Origin: Alphaproteobacteria bacterium
Lineage (GTDB): Bacteria; Pseudomonadota; Alphaproteobacteria; UBA2966
Reading direction: 5' to 3'
Length of the DNA stretch: 44,777 bases
NCBI GenBank assembly: GCA_018654745.1
Contig: JABILA010000143.1
Span: 1 to 44,777, forward strand
Shown here: in pieces, positions 1 through 7,732 of the stretch
How positions within the stretch are numbered: position 1 is the first letter of the stretch
Layout: each line of letters begins with the position of its first letter
Notes under the pieces: model-generated
What the model was told of the DNA's origin: nothing
Databases searched by the model: none
The model's input: only the letters and a program-made list of their open reading frames with translations
Program-made: the position numbers and the translations under genes

Positions 1-60
1 AAAGGGGGATGTGCTCTCCTAACGGTGTGGATAAGGCCTTGCCAAGTAATTGCTGCATAT

Positions 61-92
61 TTTGAGACTTTCTTTGGTCGGAGAATCTCAAA
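61..92. promoter_or_regulatory. Weak inverted repeat upstream of the chemoreceptor gene
   Basis: TTTGAGA (61-67) and TCTCAAA (86-92) form perfect 7-bp arms separated by 18 nt, about 60 bp before the receptor start. This could be an operator or chance. I cannot place a convincing promoter in bases 1-154, and no gene is visible there. Confidence 0.2.
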
Positions 93-154
93 GTATGAAT
101 CACTTCAGGGCTTTATCCTATTAAGTCGGGTACTGTGGCCAAGAGGATTAAAAT

Positions 155-2353
155 ATGTCTATTAGTTTGACGATTGCACAGAAGTTACCTGCCTACATTA
201 TTGGAGCCGCGTTGTTGACGGGGGTTACGATTGGCGGCATTTCGCAATACCAGGCCGGAGAGTTTCTGACTGCCGAAGTCGAAAGCAAACTGACTGGTAT
301 TATGGAAAGCCGGAAGGGAGCGCTGGAGAGTTATCTCGGTATGATCCAGCAAGACCTGAAGGCGACGTCGGTTAATTCGATGACGCAACAGTCTCTTTTG
401 GATTTTACGCGCGCCTTTGACGAAATCAGTTCGGCACCAAAAGACACATTGCAATCTCTCTATATTACCGGAAATTCAAATCCAAATGGTGAGAAGCATA
501 AACTGGACCGTGCCAGTGACAGCTCCGCCTACTCTGAATTGCACGGCAATGTTCATCCCAAGTTCCGGACCTTGCTGAACGAACGCGGATATTACGATAT
601 CTTTCTGGTTGATACCCGGGGTAACGTTATTTATTCCGTTTTCAAGGAACTGGATTACGCAACAAATATTTTGAAAGGCCAGTGGCGGGATAGTGACATT
701 GGTGCCGTTTACCGGGATGTGATGGCCAACGGTTCCGCAGGCAATCTTTCTTTCACGGATTTCAGGCCTTACGCGCCTAGCGCAGATGCACCTGCCAGCT
801 TTATGGCTAGCCAGGTTAAGAGCGATGACGGCAAGACAATCGGTGCATTGATCTTCCAGATGCCTATTGGCGAGATCAACAAGATCATGCAACAGCGGGC
901 TGGCCTCGGCGAATCCGGTGAATCATATATCGTCGGCAAAGACTTCCTGATGCGTAGTGATTCAAGGTTCTCGGAAGAATCAACCATTTTGAAAACGAAA
1001 GTTGAAACAGGCACAACCCGGGCAGGCGTTGCCGGTGAGACAGGTCTGGCCGAAGTCCTTGATTATCGTGGGATTTCTGTTCTCTCGGCGCACTCACCTT
1101 TGAGTTTGCTGGGTGTTGACTGGGTGGTCATGACCGAGATTGATTCATCTGAAGCATTTTCAGGTGTCGCCGCTATTCAGCAAATCTCCTTGATCGTCGG
1201 GGCAATCGTCCTGTTGGTCATTGGTGTCCTCGGGTTTTTCCTTGCCAAGACAGTTGCAAATCCGATCGTCGCACTGACGGGCGTTATGACTGTTCTGGCT
1301 GAAGGCGATAACACAGTTGAGGTTCCCTTCCAGGGCCGTGCAGACGAACTTGGCAACATGGGTAGTGCTGTTCAGGTCTTTAAAGACAATGCGATTGAAA
1401 AAATCAGACTTGAAGGTGAAGAAGAAAAAGCACGTGAAGAGCGTGCCAATCGCGAACAGGAAGAGCGGGATCGTGAAGCCGCTGACAATGCAGAACGTCA
1501 GGCACGTCAGGAGCGTATCGATGGTCTGACGTCCGGATTTGGTGACACTGTTGAGGAAATCCTCGGCGTTGTTTCTGCCCAGTCCACTGAAATGGAAGCA
1601 ACTGCTCAATCCATGAGCGAAATCGCCAAACAGACCATGGATGAGAGTGTTTCTGTGTCTTCTGCGGCAGAACAGGCTTCGGCCAGTGTTCAAACTGTTG
1701 CCAGTGCGGCGGAAGAGCTAAGCGCTTCGATCAGCGAAATCAGTCGTCAGGTTACACATTCTGCAGAAATTTCAACAAAGGCTGTTGGTGCTGCGAATGA
1801 AACAAACACGACAATCCGGGAGCTTGCCGAAGCTGCCCAGCGGATTGGCGAGGTTGTTGACCTTATTAATGATATTGCCGAGCAAACAAATCTGCTGGCT
1901 CTCAACGCAACCATTGAAGCTGCCCGTGCCGGTGATGCGGGCAAAGGCTTTGCGGTTGTGGCGTCCGAAGTCAAAAACCTGGCCAGTCAAACGGCCAAGG
2001 CGACGGAAGACATCGGCGGCCAGATCAGTTCAATCCAGGGCACAACAAACAAGGCCGTCACTGCGATTGAAGCGATCGGGACAACAATTTCCGAAATGAA
2101 CGAAATCGCGACAACTATTGCAGCAGCTGTTGAAGAACAGGGTGCTGCAACAGGAGAAATCAGCCGCAACGTGCAGGAAGCAGCTTCGGGCACACAGAGT
2201 GTTTCCGAGAGTATTGTGAATGTGCGCGGTGCATCAGAGCAAACCGGTACGGCATCAGGTGATGTCCTCAGCTCCTCACGTGAGTTGGCTGAGCGGTTTG
2301 ATACCCTGCAAACCGAGGTTCAGGACTTCCTTTCAAATATCAAGAAAGCCTGA
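155..2353 (+). CDS. Methyl-accepting chemotaxis protein with periplasmic Cache-type sensor
   Basis: A 732-aa transmembrane chemoreceptor that should pass ligand occupancy to the CheA/CheW pair encoded just downstream. A first membrane helix lies at about residues 10-32. A long periplasmic Cache-like region runs to about 335 and includes the [17 protein letters not shown] stretch. A second helix at about 340-365 is followed by a HAMP segment (NPIVALT through the DELGNM region). The cytoplasmic tail holds the conserved hairpin tip ([20 protein letters not shown]) near residue 580. There is no C-terminal NWETF-like CheR tether; the protein ends in FLSNIKKA. The start is the ATG after AGAGGA. The ligand is unknown. 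Confidence 0.95.
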   Translation: MSISLTIAQKLPAYIIGAALLTGVTIGGISQYQAGEFLTAEVESKLTGIMESRKGALESYLGMIQQDLKATSVNSMTQQSLLDFTRAFDEISSAPKDTLQSLYITGNSNPNGEKHKLDRASDSSAYSELHGNVHPKFRTLLNERGYYDIFLVDTRGNVIYSVFKELDYATNILKGQWRDSDIGAVYRDVMANGSAGNLSFTDFRPYAPSADAPASFMASQVKSDDGKTIGALIFQMPIGEINKIMQQRAGLGESGESYIVGKDFLMRSDSRFSEESTILKTKVETGTTRAGVAGETGLAEVLDYRGISVLSAHSPLSLLGVDWVVMTEIDSSEAFSGVAAIQQISLIVGAIVLLVIGVLGFFLAKTVANPIVALTGVMTVLAEGDNTVEVPFQGRADELGNMGSAVQVFKDNAIEKIRLEGEEEKAREERANREQEERDREAADNAERQARQERIDGLTSGFGDTVEEILGVVSAQSTEMEATAQSMSEIAKQTMDESVSVSSAAEQASASVQTVASAAEELSASISEISRQVTHSAEISTKAVGAANETNTTIRELAEAAQRIGEVVDLINDIAEQTNLLALNATIEAARAGDAGKGFAVVASEVKNLASQTAKATEDIGGQISSIQGTTNKAVTAIEAIGTTISEMNEIATTIAAAVEEQGAATGEISRNVQEAASGTQSVSESIVNVRGASEQTGTASGDVLSSSRELAERFDTLQTEVQDFLSNIKKA

Positions 2354-2445
2354 TACTTCATCCCGCTGGACGAAAACGAGACCAATGCAAGAAATGTTGA
2401 TAGAAACGATGAACAGCAAAACAAGTTCGACCAAGGAGCCACGTC

Positions 2446-5313
2446 ATGGATGACATGCTTAGTGAGTTTTTAACTGAGACCAATGAGAGTATTGACGAGG
2501 TTGATGTTGAGCTTGTTCAACTGGAGCAAGACCCGAACAATCCGGAACTATTGGCGAATATTTTCCGCCTTGTTCACACGATCAAGGGAACCTGCGGGTT
2601 CCTTGGGTTGCCGCGTCTGGAGAAAGTTGCTCATTCTGGCGAAAACATTCTTGGTAAAATCCGTGATGGTGTGCTGGAAGTTTCGCCTGAAATCGTCACA
2701 CTGATCCTGGAGGCTCTGGATCAAATCAAGGTCTTGCTGGCGGAACTTGAAGCCAATCAGGTCGAGCCCGAGGGAAATGATCAGGAACTCATAATCCGGC
2801 TGGATGCTGCGGCTGATGGCGCCCTGCCTGGTGCGGCTGCGTCCGAACCAGAGCCAGAACCAGAGCCGGAAGTGGCAGCAGAACCGGAACGGGAACTGAA
2901 GTCCGGGGAAGTGTCACTTGATGAACTTGAACGGATATTCAATGAGACAGCTGGCCCTCTCGATTCTGGTGAGCCAGCTGAGGAAACCGCGTCTGAGCCC
3001 GAACCAGAACCTGAACCTGAACCTGAACCGGCTCCGGTTGTTGCAGAGCAGCCAAAAGCAGCTCCCCCTGCACCTAAGGCTGCTGCCAGTGATGAAGGTA
3101 AACAAAAAACACCAGAGTCTTCAGTCGCTAACTCAACCATTCGGGTTAATGTCGAACTTCTTGAAAATCTGATGACAACAGTGTCGGAGCTTGTGCTGAC
3201 CCGGAACCAGCTGATGCAGCTCCTTCGGGTACAGGGAAACCAGGATTCTGATTTTGCCGTTCCTTTGCAACGCCTGAGCCATGTGACAACGGACCTGCAG
3301 GAAGCGGTGATGAAAACCCGGATGCAGCCCATTGGAAATGCCTGGGCGAAATTGCCACGAATTATTCGTGACCTGGCCAAGGACATGGGCAAGAAAATTA
3401 ATCTTGAAATGATCGGTGCTGAAACGGAACTGGATCGCCAGGTTCTGGAGCTGATCAAGGATCCGCTGACACATATGATCCGTAACTCCGCAGATCACGG
3501 ACTGGAAGACACGCCGGGCCGGATTGCTGCAGGAAAATCGGAAACCGGACGTGTTATCCTTGAAGCCTTCCACGAAGGCGGTCATATCATTGTTCAGATC
3601 AGGGACGATGGTGCAGGCGTCAATATTGAGAGAGTAAAACAAAAAGTTCTCTCGAACGGTCTGGCGACCGAAGCCGAGCTGGAAGCGATGACGGACCAGC
3701 AAATAGTGCGTTTCATCTTCAAGGCAGGATTTTCAACAGCCGAAAAAGTCACATCTGTTTCCGGTCGTGGTGTCGGCATGGATGTTGTTCGCACAAATAT
3801 CGAAAAAATTGGTGGTACTGTCGATGTTTCCAGTGTCACTGGCAAAGGGTCAATATTTACGATCAAGATTCCGCTGACTCTGGCCATTGTTTCAGCTTTG
3901 ATCGTTGGTTGTGGTGGCGAAAGGTTCGCCATGCCGCAAATCAGTGTTGTTGAACTGGTTCGGGCTTCCGGTGATTCAGAACATCGTATCGAAAAACTCA
4001 ACGACACCTCGGTTCTGCGTTTGCGTAATCGCTTGTTGCCTTTGGTTAACCTGCGCGAAATTCTTGAGCTCGAAAGTGTGGCTGCAAATTATGAATATGG
4101 TGGCGAGGAAACGTCATCCGGTGCAAATATCGTCACCAATGGTGAAACTGCAGAAGGATCGACGGGGCCGGAACTTGCTACCGAAGATGGTGTGGAAGTG
4201 CAAGCAGCAGTGGAGACAAGACGCGATGAAGAAAGCTTCATCATGGTTTCCCAGGTCGGAGCTTATCAGTTTGGTATCATAGTCGACCGCGTATTCGATA
4301 CCGAAGAAATTGTGGTCAAGCCGGTCTCTCCGTTGTTGCGGGATATCGCAATGTTCTCTGGGAATACCATTCTGGGTGATGGCAGCGTGATCATGATCCT
4401 TGATCCAAATGGTATTGCGACAAAGATTGGCGATACGGCCATGCCGGACGATGATGACGACGCTGAAAAAGTGGCAGCTGGCAGCGGTCGAGACGATAAC
4501 ACTGCGCTGTTGATTTTCCGGGCCGGAAATACAGAGCCCAAGGCGGTGCCTCTGGCACTTGTTGATCGACTGGAGGATTTTGAAGTCACGACGATTGAAG
4601 AATCCAATGGTCAAATGGTTGTTCAGTATCGTGGTCGGTTGATGCCTCTGATAAATGTCGAAGGCGCGGTTGGGATCAAGGAAAAAGGTCGACAACCTGT
4701 CCTCGTCTTTACAGATCAGGACCGGTCGATGGGACTTGTCGTCGACGAAATTGTCGACATCGTTGAAAGCAAACTCAGCCTTGAACTTGAATCGCCGGAT
4801 GTCGGTTTCATCGGCAGTGCCATCATTGACGAACAGGCTACAGGCGTTCTCGATGTCCCGCATTACCTCAAGAAAGCTTACGGTGACTGGTTTGGTCGTC
4901 GGGGCGCAAGTAAAAGCCTCGATACGTCGAAAAAACCGGTCAGTGTCTTGTTGTTGGCTGAAAACCAGTTCCTGCGCAATCTGATCGGGTCTTACCTGAA
5001 CGGTATTGGCTTCAATACCAGGGAGGCTTCTTCCTTGAATGAAGCCAATGAGCTGAAAGAAGCCGGTGAGAAATATGATGCTGTGCTGGTTGATATTTCA
5101 CTGGATATGTCGGGTACGGAAGTGCCACATGTTCTCAGTGAAGATGGAAGCTGGTCGGACACAGTCTTCATTGCACTGACATCAGATGCCTCAGTTGAGG
5201 AAATCGACAGGGCTGCTGTCTCTGGCTACAGCCATTGCGTGGAAAAAGGCGACCGGGATGCATTGCGGGATGTTCTTACGGACAGCCTGTCAGAAGGGAG
5301 TGTTGCAGCATGA
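2446..5313 (+). CDS. cheA: Chemotaxis histidine kinase CheA with two CheW-like modules and a C-terminal receiver
   Basis: A 955-aa kinase, well above the roughly 650-700 aa of a minimal CheA. The N-terminal Hpt domain has its phosphorylatable His44 in HTIKG. Acidic Glu-Pro repeat linkers at about 130-210 stand where a P2 domain would be. Next come the dimerisation helix pair (about 230-290), the kinase N-box (DPLTHMIRNSADHG), G1 (DDGAGVN) and G2 (GRGVGMD). A CheW-like regulatory domain follows, then a second CheW-like segment at about 685-820. The C-terminal receiver keeps the phospho-Asp (LVDISL), the Thr (LTSD) and the Lys (VEKGD), but its first acidic pair is reduced to AE. AAGGAG at 2433-2438 sets the start. 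It overlaps cheW by 4 bp. Confidence 0.95.
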   Translation: MDDMLSEFLTETNESIDEVDVELVQLEQDPNNPELLANIFRLVHTIKGTCGFLGLPRLEKVAHSGENILGKIRDGVLEVSPEIVTLILEALDQIKVLLAELEANQVEPEGNDQELIIRLDAAADGALPGAAASEPEPEPEPEVAAEPERELKSGEVSLDELERIFNETAGPLDSGEPAEETASEPEPEPEPEPEPAPVVAEQPKAAPPAPKAAASDEGKQKTPESSVANSTIRVNVELLENLMTTVSELVLTRNQLMQLLRVQGNQDSDFAVPLQRLSHVTTDLQEAVMKTRMQPIGNAWAKLPRIIRDLAKDMGKKINLEMIGAETELDRQVLELIKDPLTHMIRNSADHGLEDTPGRIAAGKSETGRVILEAFHEGGHIIVQIRDDGAGVNIERVKQKVLSNGLATEAELEAMTDQQIVRFIFKAGFSTAEKVTSVSGRGVGMDVVRTNIEKIGGTVDVSSVTGKGSIFTIKIPLTLAIVSALIVGCGGERFAMPQISVVELVRASGDSEHRIEKLNDTSVLRLRNRLLPLVNLREILELESVAANYEYGGEETSSGANIVTNGETAEGSTGPELATEDGVEVQAAVETRRDEESFIMVSQVGAYQFGIIVDRVFDTEEIVVKPVSPLLRDIAMFSGNTILGDGSVIMILDPNGIATKIGDTAMPDDDDDAEKVAAGSGRDDNTALLIFRAGNTEPKAVPLALVDRLEDFEVTTIEESNGQMVVQYRGRLMPLINVEGAVGIKEKGRQPVLVFTDQDRSMGLVVDEIVDIVESKLSLELESPDVGFIGSAIIDEQATGVLDVPHYLKKAYGDWFGRRGASKSLDTSKKPVSVLLLAENQFLRNLIGSYLNGIGFNTREASSLNEANELKEAGEKYDAVLVDISLDMSGTEVPHVLSEDGSWSDTVFIALTSDASVEEIDRAAVSGYSHCVEKGDRDALRDVLTDSLSEGSVAA

Positions 5314-5807
5314 ATGATCCAATGAATTCCTTGAACGAAGCCGTACAATCGGCAAAAGAGGAAGACAACCTTTATCTGACAGTCAAGGTTGGAGACCAGC
5401 CCTTCGGGATCCCTGTGCAATGCGTACATGATGTATCAAAGGCACAGAAAATTACGAAAGTGCCTTTGGCACCGCCGGAAGTGGCTGGTGCGCTCAATTT
5501 ACGTGGCCGGATCGTGACTGTCATCAATGTCGGCAAGAAGCTGGGACTGAGAAATTCCGGAAGCGATGCAGACCAAATCTATATGTATGTCGTGATTGAG
5601 CATGAAGGCGAACTTTACAGCCTCATGGTCGACTCTGTTGGGGACGTGATGTCACCAAGTCCACAAAGTTTTGAGCAAAATCCGTCCAACATGGAACCTG
5701 GCTGGCGCGATGTATCTGCTGGCGTTTACAGGCTTGATGGCGAGTTGCTGGTGTTGTTGGATATCCAGCGCTTCTTTGGCGGCATAAGTAAGGTCATGGC
5801 GGCCTGA
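5310..5807 (+). CDS. cheW: Chemotaxis coupling protein CheW
   Basis: A 165-aa adaptor that should link the receptor tail to the CheA P5 domain. The start used is the ATG inside the ATGA overlap with the cheA stop, after GAAGGGA. An open frame continues upstream to 5235 but would lie inside cheA. The conserved CheW core is visible: FGIPVQCVHDV, the GALNLRGRIVTVINVGKKLG strand region, and LYSLMVDSVGDVMS. Translational coupling and adjacency to the receptor and CheA define a receptor-kinase-adaptor operon. No cheY, cheR or cheB follows. Confidence 0.95.
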   Translation: MNDPMNSLNEAVQSAKEEDNLYLTVKVGDQPFGIPVQCVHDVSKAQKITKVPLAPPEVAGALNLRGRIVTVINVGKKLGLRNSGSDADQIYMYVVIEHEGELYSLMVDSVGDVMSPSPQSFEQNPSNMEPGWRDVSAGVYRLDGELLVLLDIQRFFGGISKVMAA

Positions 5808-5854
5808 TAACAAACAGTTGAGTGGCAGGTCCGGGGAACAACACCATATTGGTA

Positions 5855-5953
5855 GAGCGTTTCCGGGTTTAACGGAAACGCAGCGTTGCTTTTAACTCAA
5901 GGTGTGCGCCACATATTAATGCAAAAGCGATTACGCTTAAGTCGGAATCGCCC
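5855..5953 (+). repeat. Double-hairpin intergenic repeat, copy 1
   Basis: The first of three related elements in this window. Hairpin A has GCGTTTCCG (5857-5865) and CGGAAACGC (5873-5881) around a 7-nt loop. Hairpin B has GCGATTACG (5927-5935) and CGGAATCGC (5943-5951) with one mismatch. A roughly 45-nt middle contains the conserved AGCGTTGC and CTCAA words. It ends 51 bp before the next start codon. Copies 2 and 3 are at 38444 and 42389, in the same orientation. Confidence 0.8.
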
Positions 5954-6004
5954 TAACAGGGGATACGAAAGCGGTTTTGATAACTTCAAACAAGGAGAAA
6001 TATC

Positions 6005-6220
6005 ATGATGAGCCCGAATTCAAACCCGACCCGGACCGATCGTTTGCAGCAGCGTTGTGAGAGTTTTCGCCTCGCCGACAGTTATTCCAGCCACAATAAT
6101 GACCAGCGGCTGATCACCGAACTAGCCCAGGCTTCACCGTCACTGGCAGCCCAGATCGCCAGTCGTCTTGCAGGCACCAATCTCTATACAAAACGCGTGC
6201 TTCAAGGGCGTTTGCGTTAA
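6005..6220 (+). CDS. Small hypothetical protein, 71 aa
   Basis: I do not recognise a family. The frame is supported by a strong Shine-Dalgarno AAGGAG at 5992-5997, 7 nt before the ATG (a second in-frame ATG is at 6008). The product is polar and predicted soluble, with Arg/Gln-rich and Ser/Asn-rich N-terminal parts. A C-terminal helix-like segment (LITELAQASPSLAAQIASRL) is followed by a basic tail. No signal peptide or membrane segment is seen. It lies after the chemotaxis operon and directly downstream of repeat copy 1. A regulatory or adaptor role is possible but nothing in the sequence fixes it. Confidence 0.65.
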   Translation: MMSPNSNPTRTDRLQQRCESFRLADSYSSHNNDQRLITELAQASPSLAAQIASRLAGTNLYTKRVLQGRLR

Positions 6221-6323
6221 CTTCTGAACGGGGTCGCTGGTACGACTTCATCGTTACAGCATGTTTTGAACGCTTTTCTCTTTCCGGGAATTGCCCCTGA
6301 TCGACAAACCCGTCACAATCGGA

Positions 6324-6339
6324 GACGATTTCAATCGTC
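6324..6339. promoter_or_regulatory. 16-nt perfect hairpin
   Basis: GACGATT and AATCGTC form 7-bp perfect arms around a 2-nt centre, just before the tandem repeat at 6349. It may be an operator or a weak terminator for the 71-aa gene. It has no clean T-run immediately after it. Confidence 0.3.
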
Positions 6340-6348
6340 CGGACTGAT

Positions 6349-6392
6349 TTTGTCCGGGCTTTTCTTTGTCCGGGCTTTCCTTTGTCCGGCCC
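6349..6392. repeat. 16-bp-period tandem repeat, about 2.7 copies
   Basis: TTTGTCCGGGCT occurs at 6349-6360 and again at 6365-6376. TTTGTCCGGC follows at 6381-6390. The exact 16-bp period abuts the start region of the NTF2-like gene. The repeat is readable in the downstream frame only if a TTG at 6366 were used as the start, which I consider unlikely. Confidence 0.75.
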
Positions 6393-6407
6393 CGACGGGA
6401 GCCTTCG

Positions 6408-6893
6408 ATGGAAATATCCAATACAGTTTTTGCCGATCTGGTTAATGGCCTGGCTGCTGCTGCATCAAAGGGTGATGGAAATGGCGTTGCCGATTTGTTT
6501 GCCGAAAACGGCGAATATCACGACGTTTTTTACGGCACCTTCACGGGCCGCGCTGCAATCTGTGACATGATCGAAAATTATTTTCATCGCGATGCCAGTG
6601 AATTCCTTTGGGATATGCATGATCCCGTTTGCCACAACGGTATCGGATATGCGCGGTATGTTTTCAGCTACAGTTCGTCGTTGCCGGATTGCGAAGGTCG
6701 TCGTGGCATGTTCGAGGGCGTGGCAATAGTAAAATACGACGATGCAGGCAAAATTGTAGAATACCGCGAAGTTGCAGAATCCGGGGTGGGGCTGTCCTTG
6801 CTGGGCTTCAGCGCAGAACGAATTGCACGTTTCCTTGCACGTGAAGCAGAATCCCTGCGCGCGCGCTCCGAATCTTCGGCCCACATTCGATAA
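6408..6893 (+). CDS. NTF2-like / SnoaL-fold protein
   Basis: A 161-aa protein of the nuclear-transport-factor-2-like superfamily, which includes small cone-shaped isomerases, hydratases and binding proteins. Typical features are the N-terminal helix with an LAAAASKGDGNGVADLF segment, GEYHDVFYGTFTGRAAICDMI, and the later beta strands (ARYVFSYSS, GVAIVKYDDAGKIVEYREV). The ATG at 6408 follows GGGAG with good spacing. An upstream TTG at 6366 would read through the tandem repeat and is disfavoured. It lies about 40 bp before the crotonase, so co-transcription and a role in the same acyl-CoA or polyketide-like chemistry are plausible. Substrate unknown. Confidence 0.8.
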   Translation: MEISNTVFADLVNGLAAAASKGDGNGVADLFAENGEYHDVFYGTFTGRAAICDMIENYFHRDASEFLWDMHDPVCHNGIGYARYVFSYSSSLPDCEGRRGMFEGVAIVKYDDAGKIVEYREVAESGVGLSLLGFSAERIARFLAREAESLRARSESSAHIR

Positions 6894-6933
6894 CCTCAAT
6901 ACTTACACAAATTTTCACACACAGGAGATCCTT

Positions 6934-7701
6934 TTGACTGATCTTGTCAAAACAGAACTGATCGACGGAATTCGTGTTGTCACGATCAATCGCCCGGAAA
7001 AAAAGAACGCGCTGACACAAGCGATGTATGCCGTGATGGCCGACGCTGTCGCCGGCGCAGATGAAGACCCGGAAGTCAGGGCCGTCGTCATTACAGGCAC
7101 GGAAGATATTTTTACTTCCGGGAACGATCTTAATGATTTTCTACAGGCATCAGTTGATGATGCCGAAACACCGGTCTGGCGGTTTTTGCGCGCCATTGCG
7201 ACAACAACGACGCCGTTGCTGGCGGCAGTAAATGGTGCCGGCATCGGAATAGGTACGACAATGTTGCTTCACTGTGATTTTGTATATGCCTCCCCGGGTG
7301 CCCGGTTCCATATGCCCTTTATCAATCTGGCGCTGGTACCAGAGGCGGCTTCAAGTCTTTTGTTGCCACGATGTGCCGGATATCGCAAAGCTGCGGAATT
7401 GCTCATGTTGGGCGAACCATTTGATGCCAACGAAGCGGTTGCGGCGGGTGTTGTGACAGCCATCGCACCGGCGAAAGGTGAGCTGGAAATGGCGATGGAT
7501 ACAGCGCGCAAGCTTGCCGCAAAGCCACCCTCCGCCTTGCGTCAGACCAAGGCCTTATTGCGCGGGGATGACCAGTCGGTTCGGGAGCGCCTCGAAGCAG
7601 AAGGTGCTGAATTCAAGGTGTGCCTGAGTTCGCCGGAAGCAAAGGAAGCAATGACAGCTTTCTTTGAACGTCGACCGCCGGACTTTTCAAAATTTACCTG
7701 A
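6934..7701 (+). CDS. Crotonase-family protein, enoyl-CoA hydratase/isomerase (ECI2-like pattern)
   Basis: A 255-aa crotonase fold. The oxyanion-hole segments are visible (TSGNDLNDF and NGAGIGIGTTM). At the positions of the two catalytic glutamates of enoyl-CoA hydratase this protein has Thr (GIGTTM) and Phe (HMPFINL). It carries a Glu in LVPEAASS, the place used by peroxisomal delta3,delta2-enoyl-CoA isomerases. By family knowledge this favours an isomerase over a hydratase, though many such proteins are annotated simply as enoyl-CoA hydratase. The start is TTG at 6934 after AGGAG (6923-6927). It probably acts in beta-oxidation of unsaturated acyl-CoAs. Confidence 0.88.
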   Translation: MTDLVKTELIDGIRVVTINRPEKKNALTQAMYAVMADAVAGADEDPEVRAVVITGTEDIFTSGNDLNDFLQASVDDAETPVWRFLRAIATTTTPLLAAVNGAGIGIGTTMLLHCDFVYASPGARFHMPFINLALVPEAASSLLLPRCAGYRKAAELLMLGEPFDANEAVAAGVVTAIAPAKGELEMAMDTARKLAAKPPSALRQTKALLRGDDQSVRERLEAEGAEFKVCLSSPEAKEAMTAFFERRPPDFSKFT

Positions 7702-7731
7702 TCCGGGTAATTCCGGATCAAACGGAATTAC
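7699..7731. terminator. Two overlapping, mutually exclusive hairpins in a convergent gap
   Basis: TGATCCGG (7699-7706) pairs with CCGGATCA (7713-7720). GTAATTCCG (7707-7715) pairs with CGGAATTAC (7723-7731). The second stem uses bases of the first. There is no T-run, so this may be a bidirectional or factor-assisted end for the converging crotonase and kinase transcripts. Confidence 0.4.
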
Positions 7732-7732
7732 T

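Noticed and set aside
2781..3458. Long minus-strand open frame opposite the cheA linker
   Set aside because: The Ser/Gly-rich translation mirrors the Glu-Pro repeats of CheA and has no ribosome site; it is a codon-bias shadow.
4114..4863. 249-codon minus-strand frame opposite cheA
   Set aside because: Lies wholly inside a well-supported gene, with no recognisable motif.
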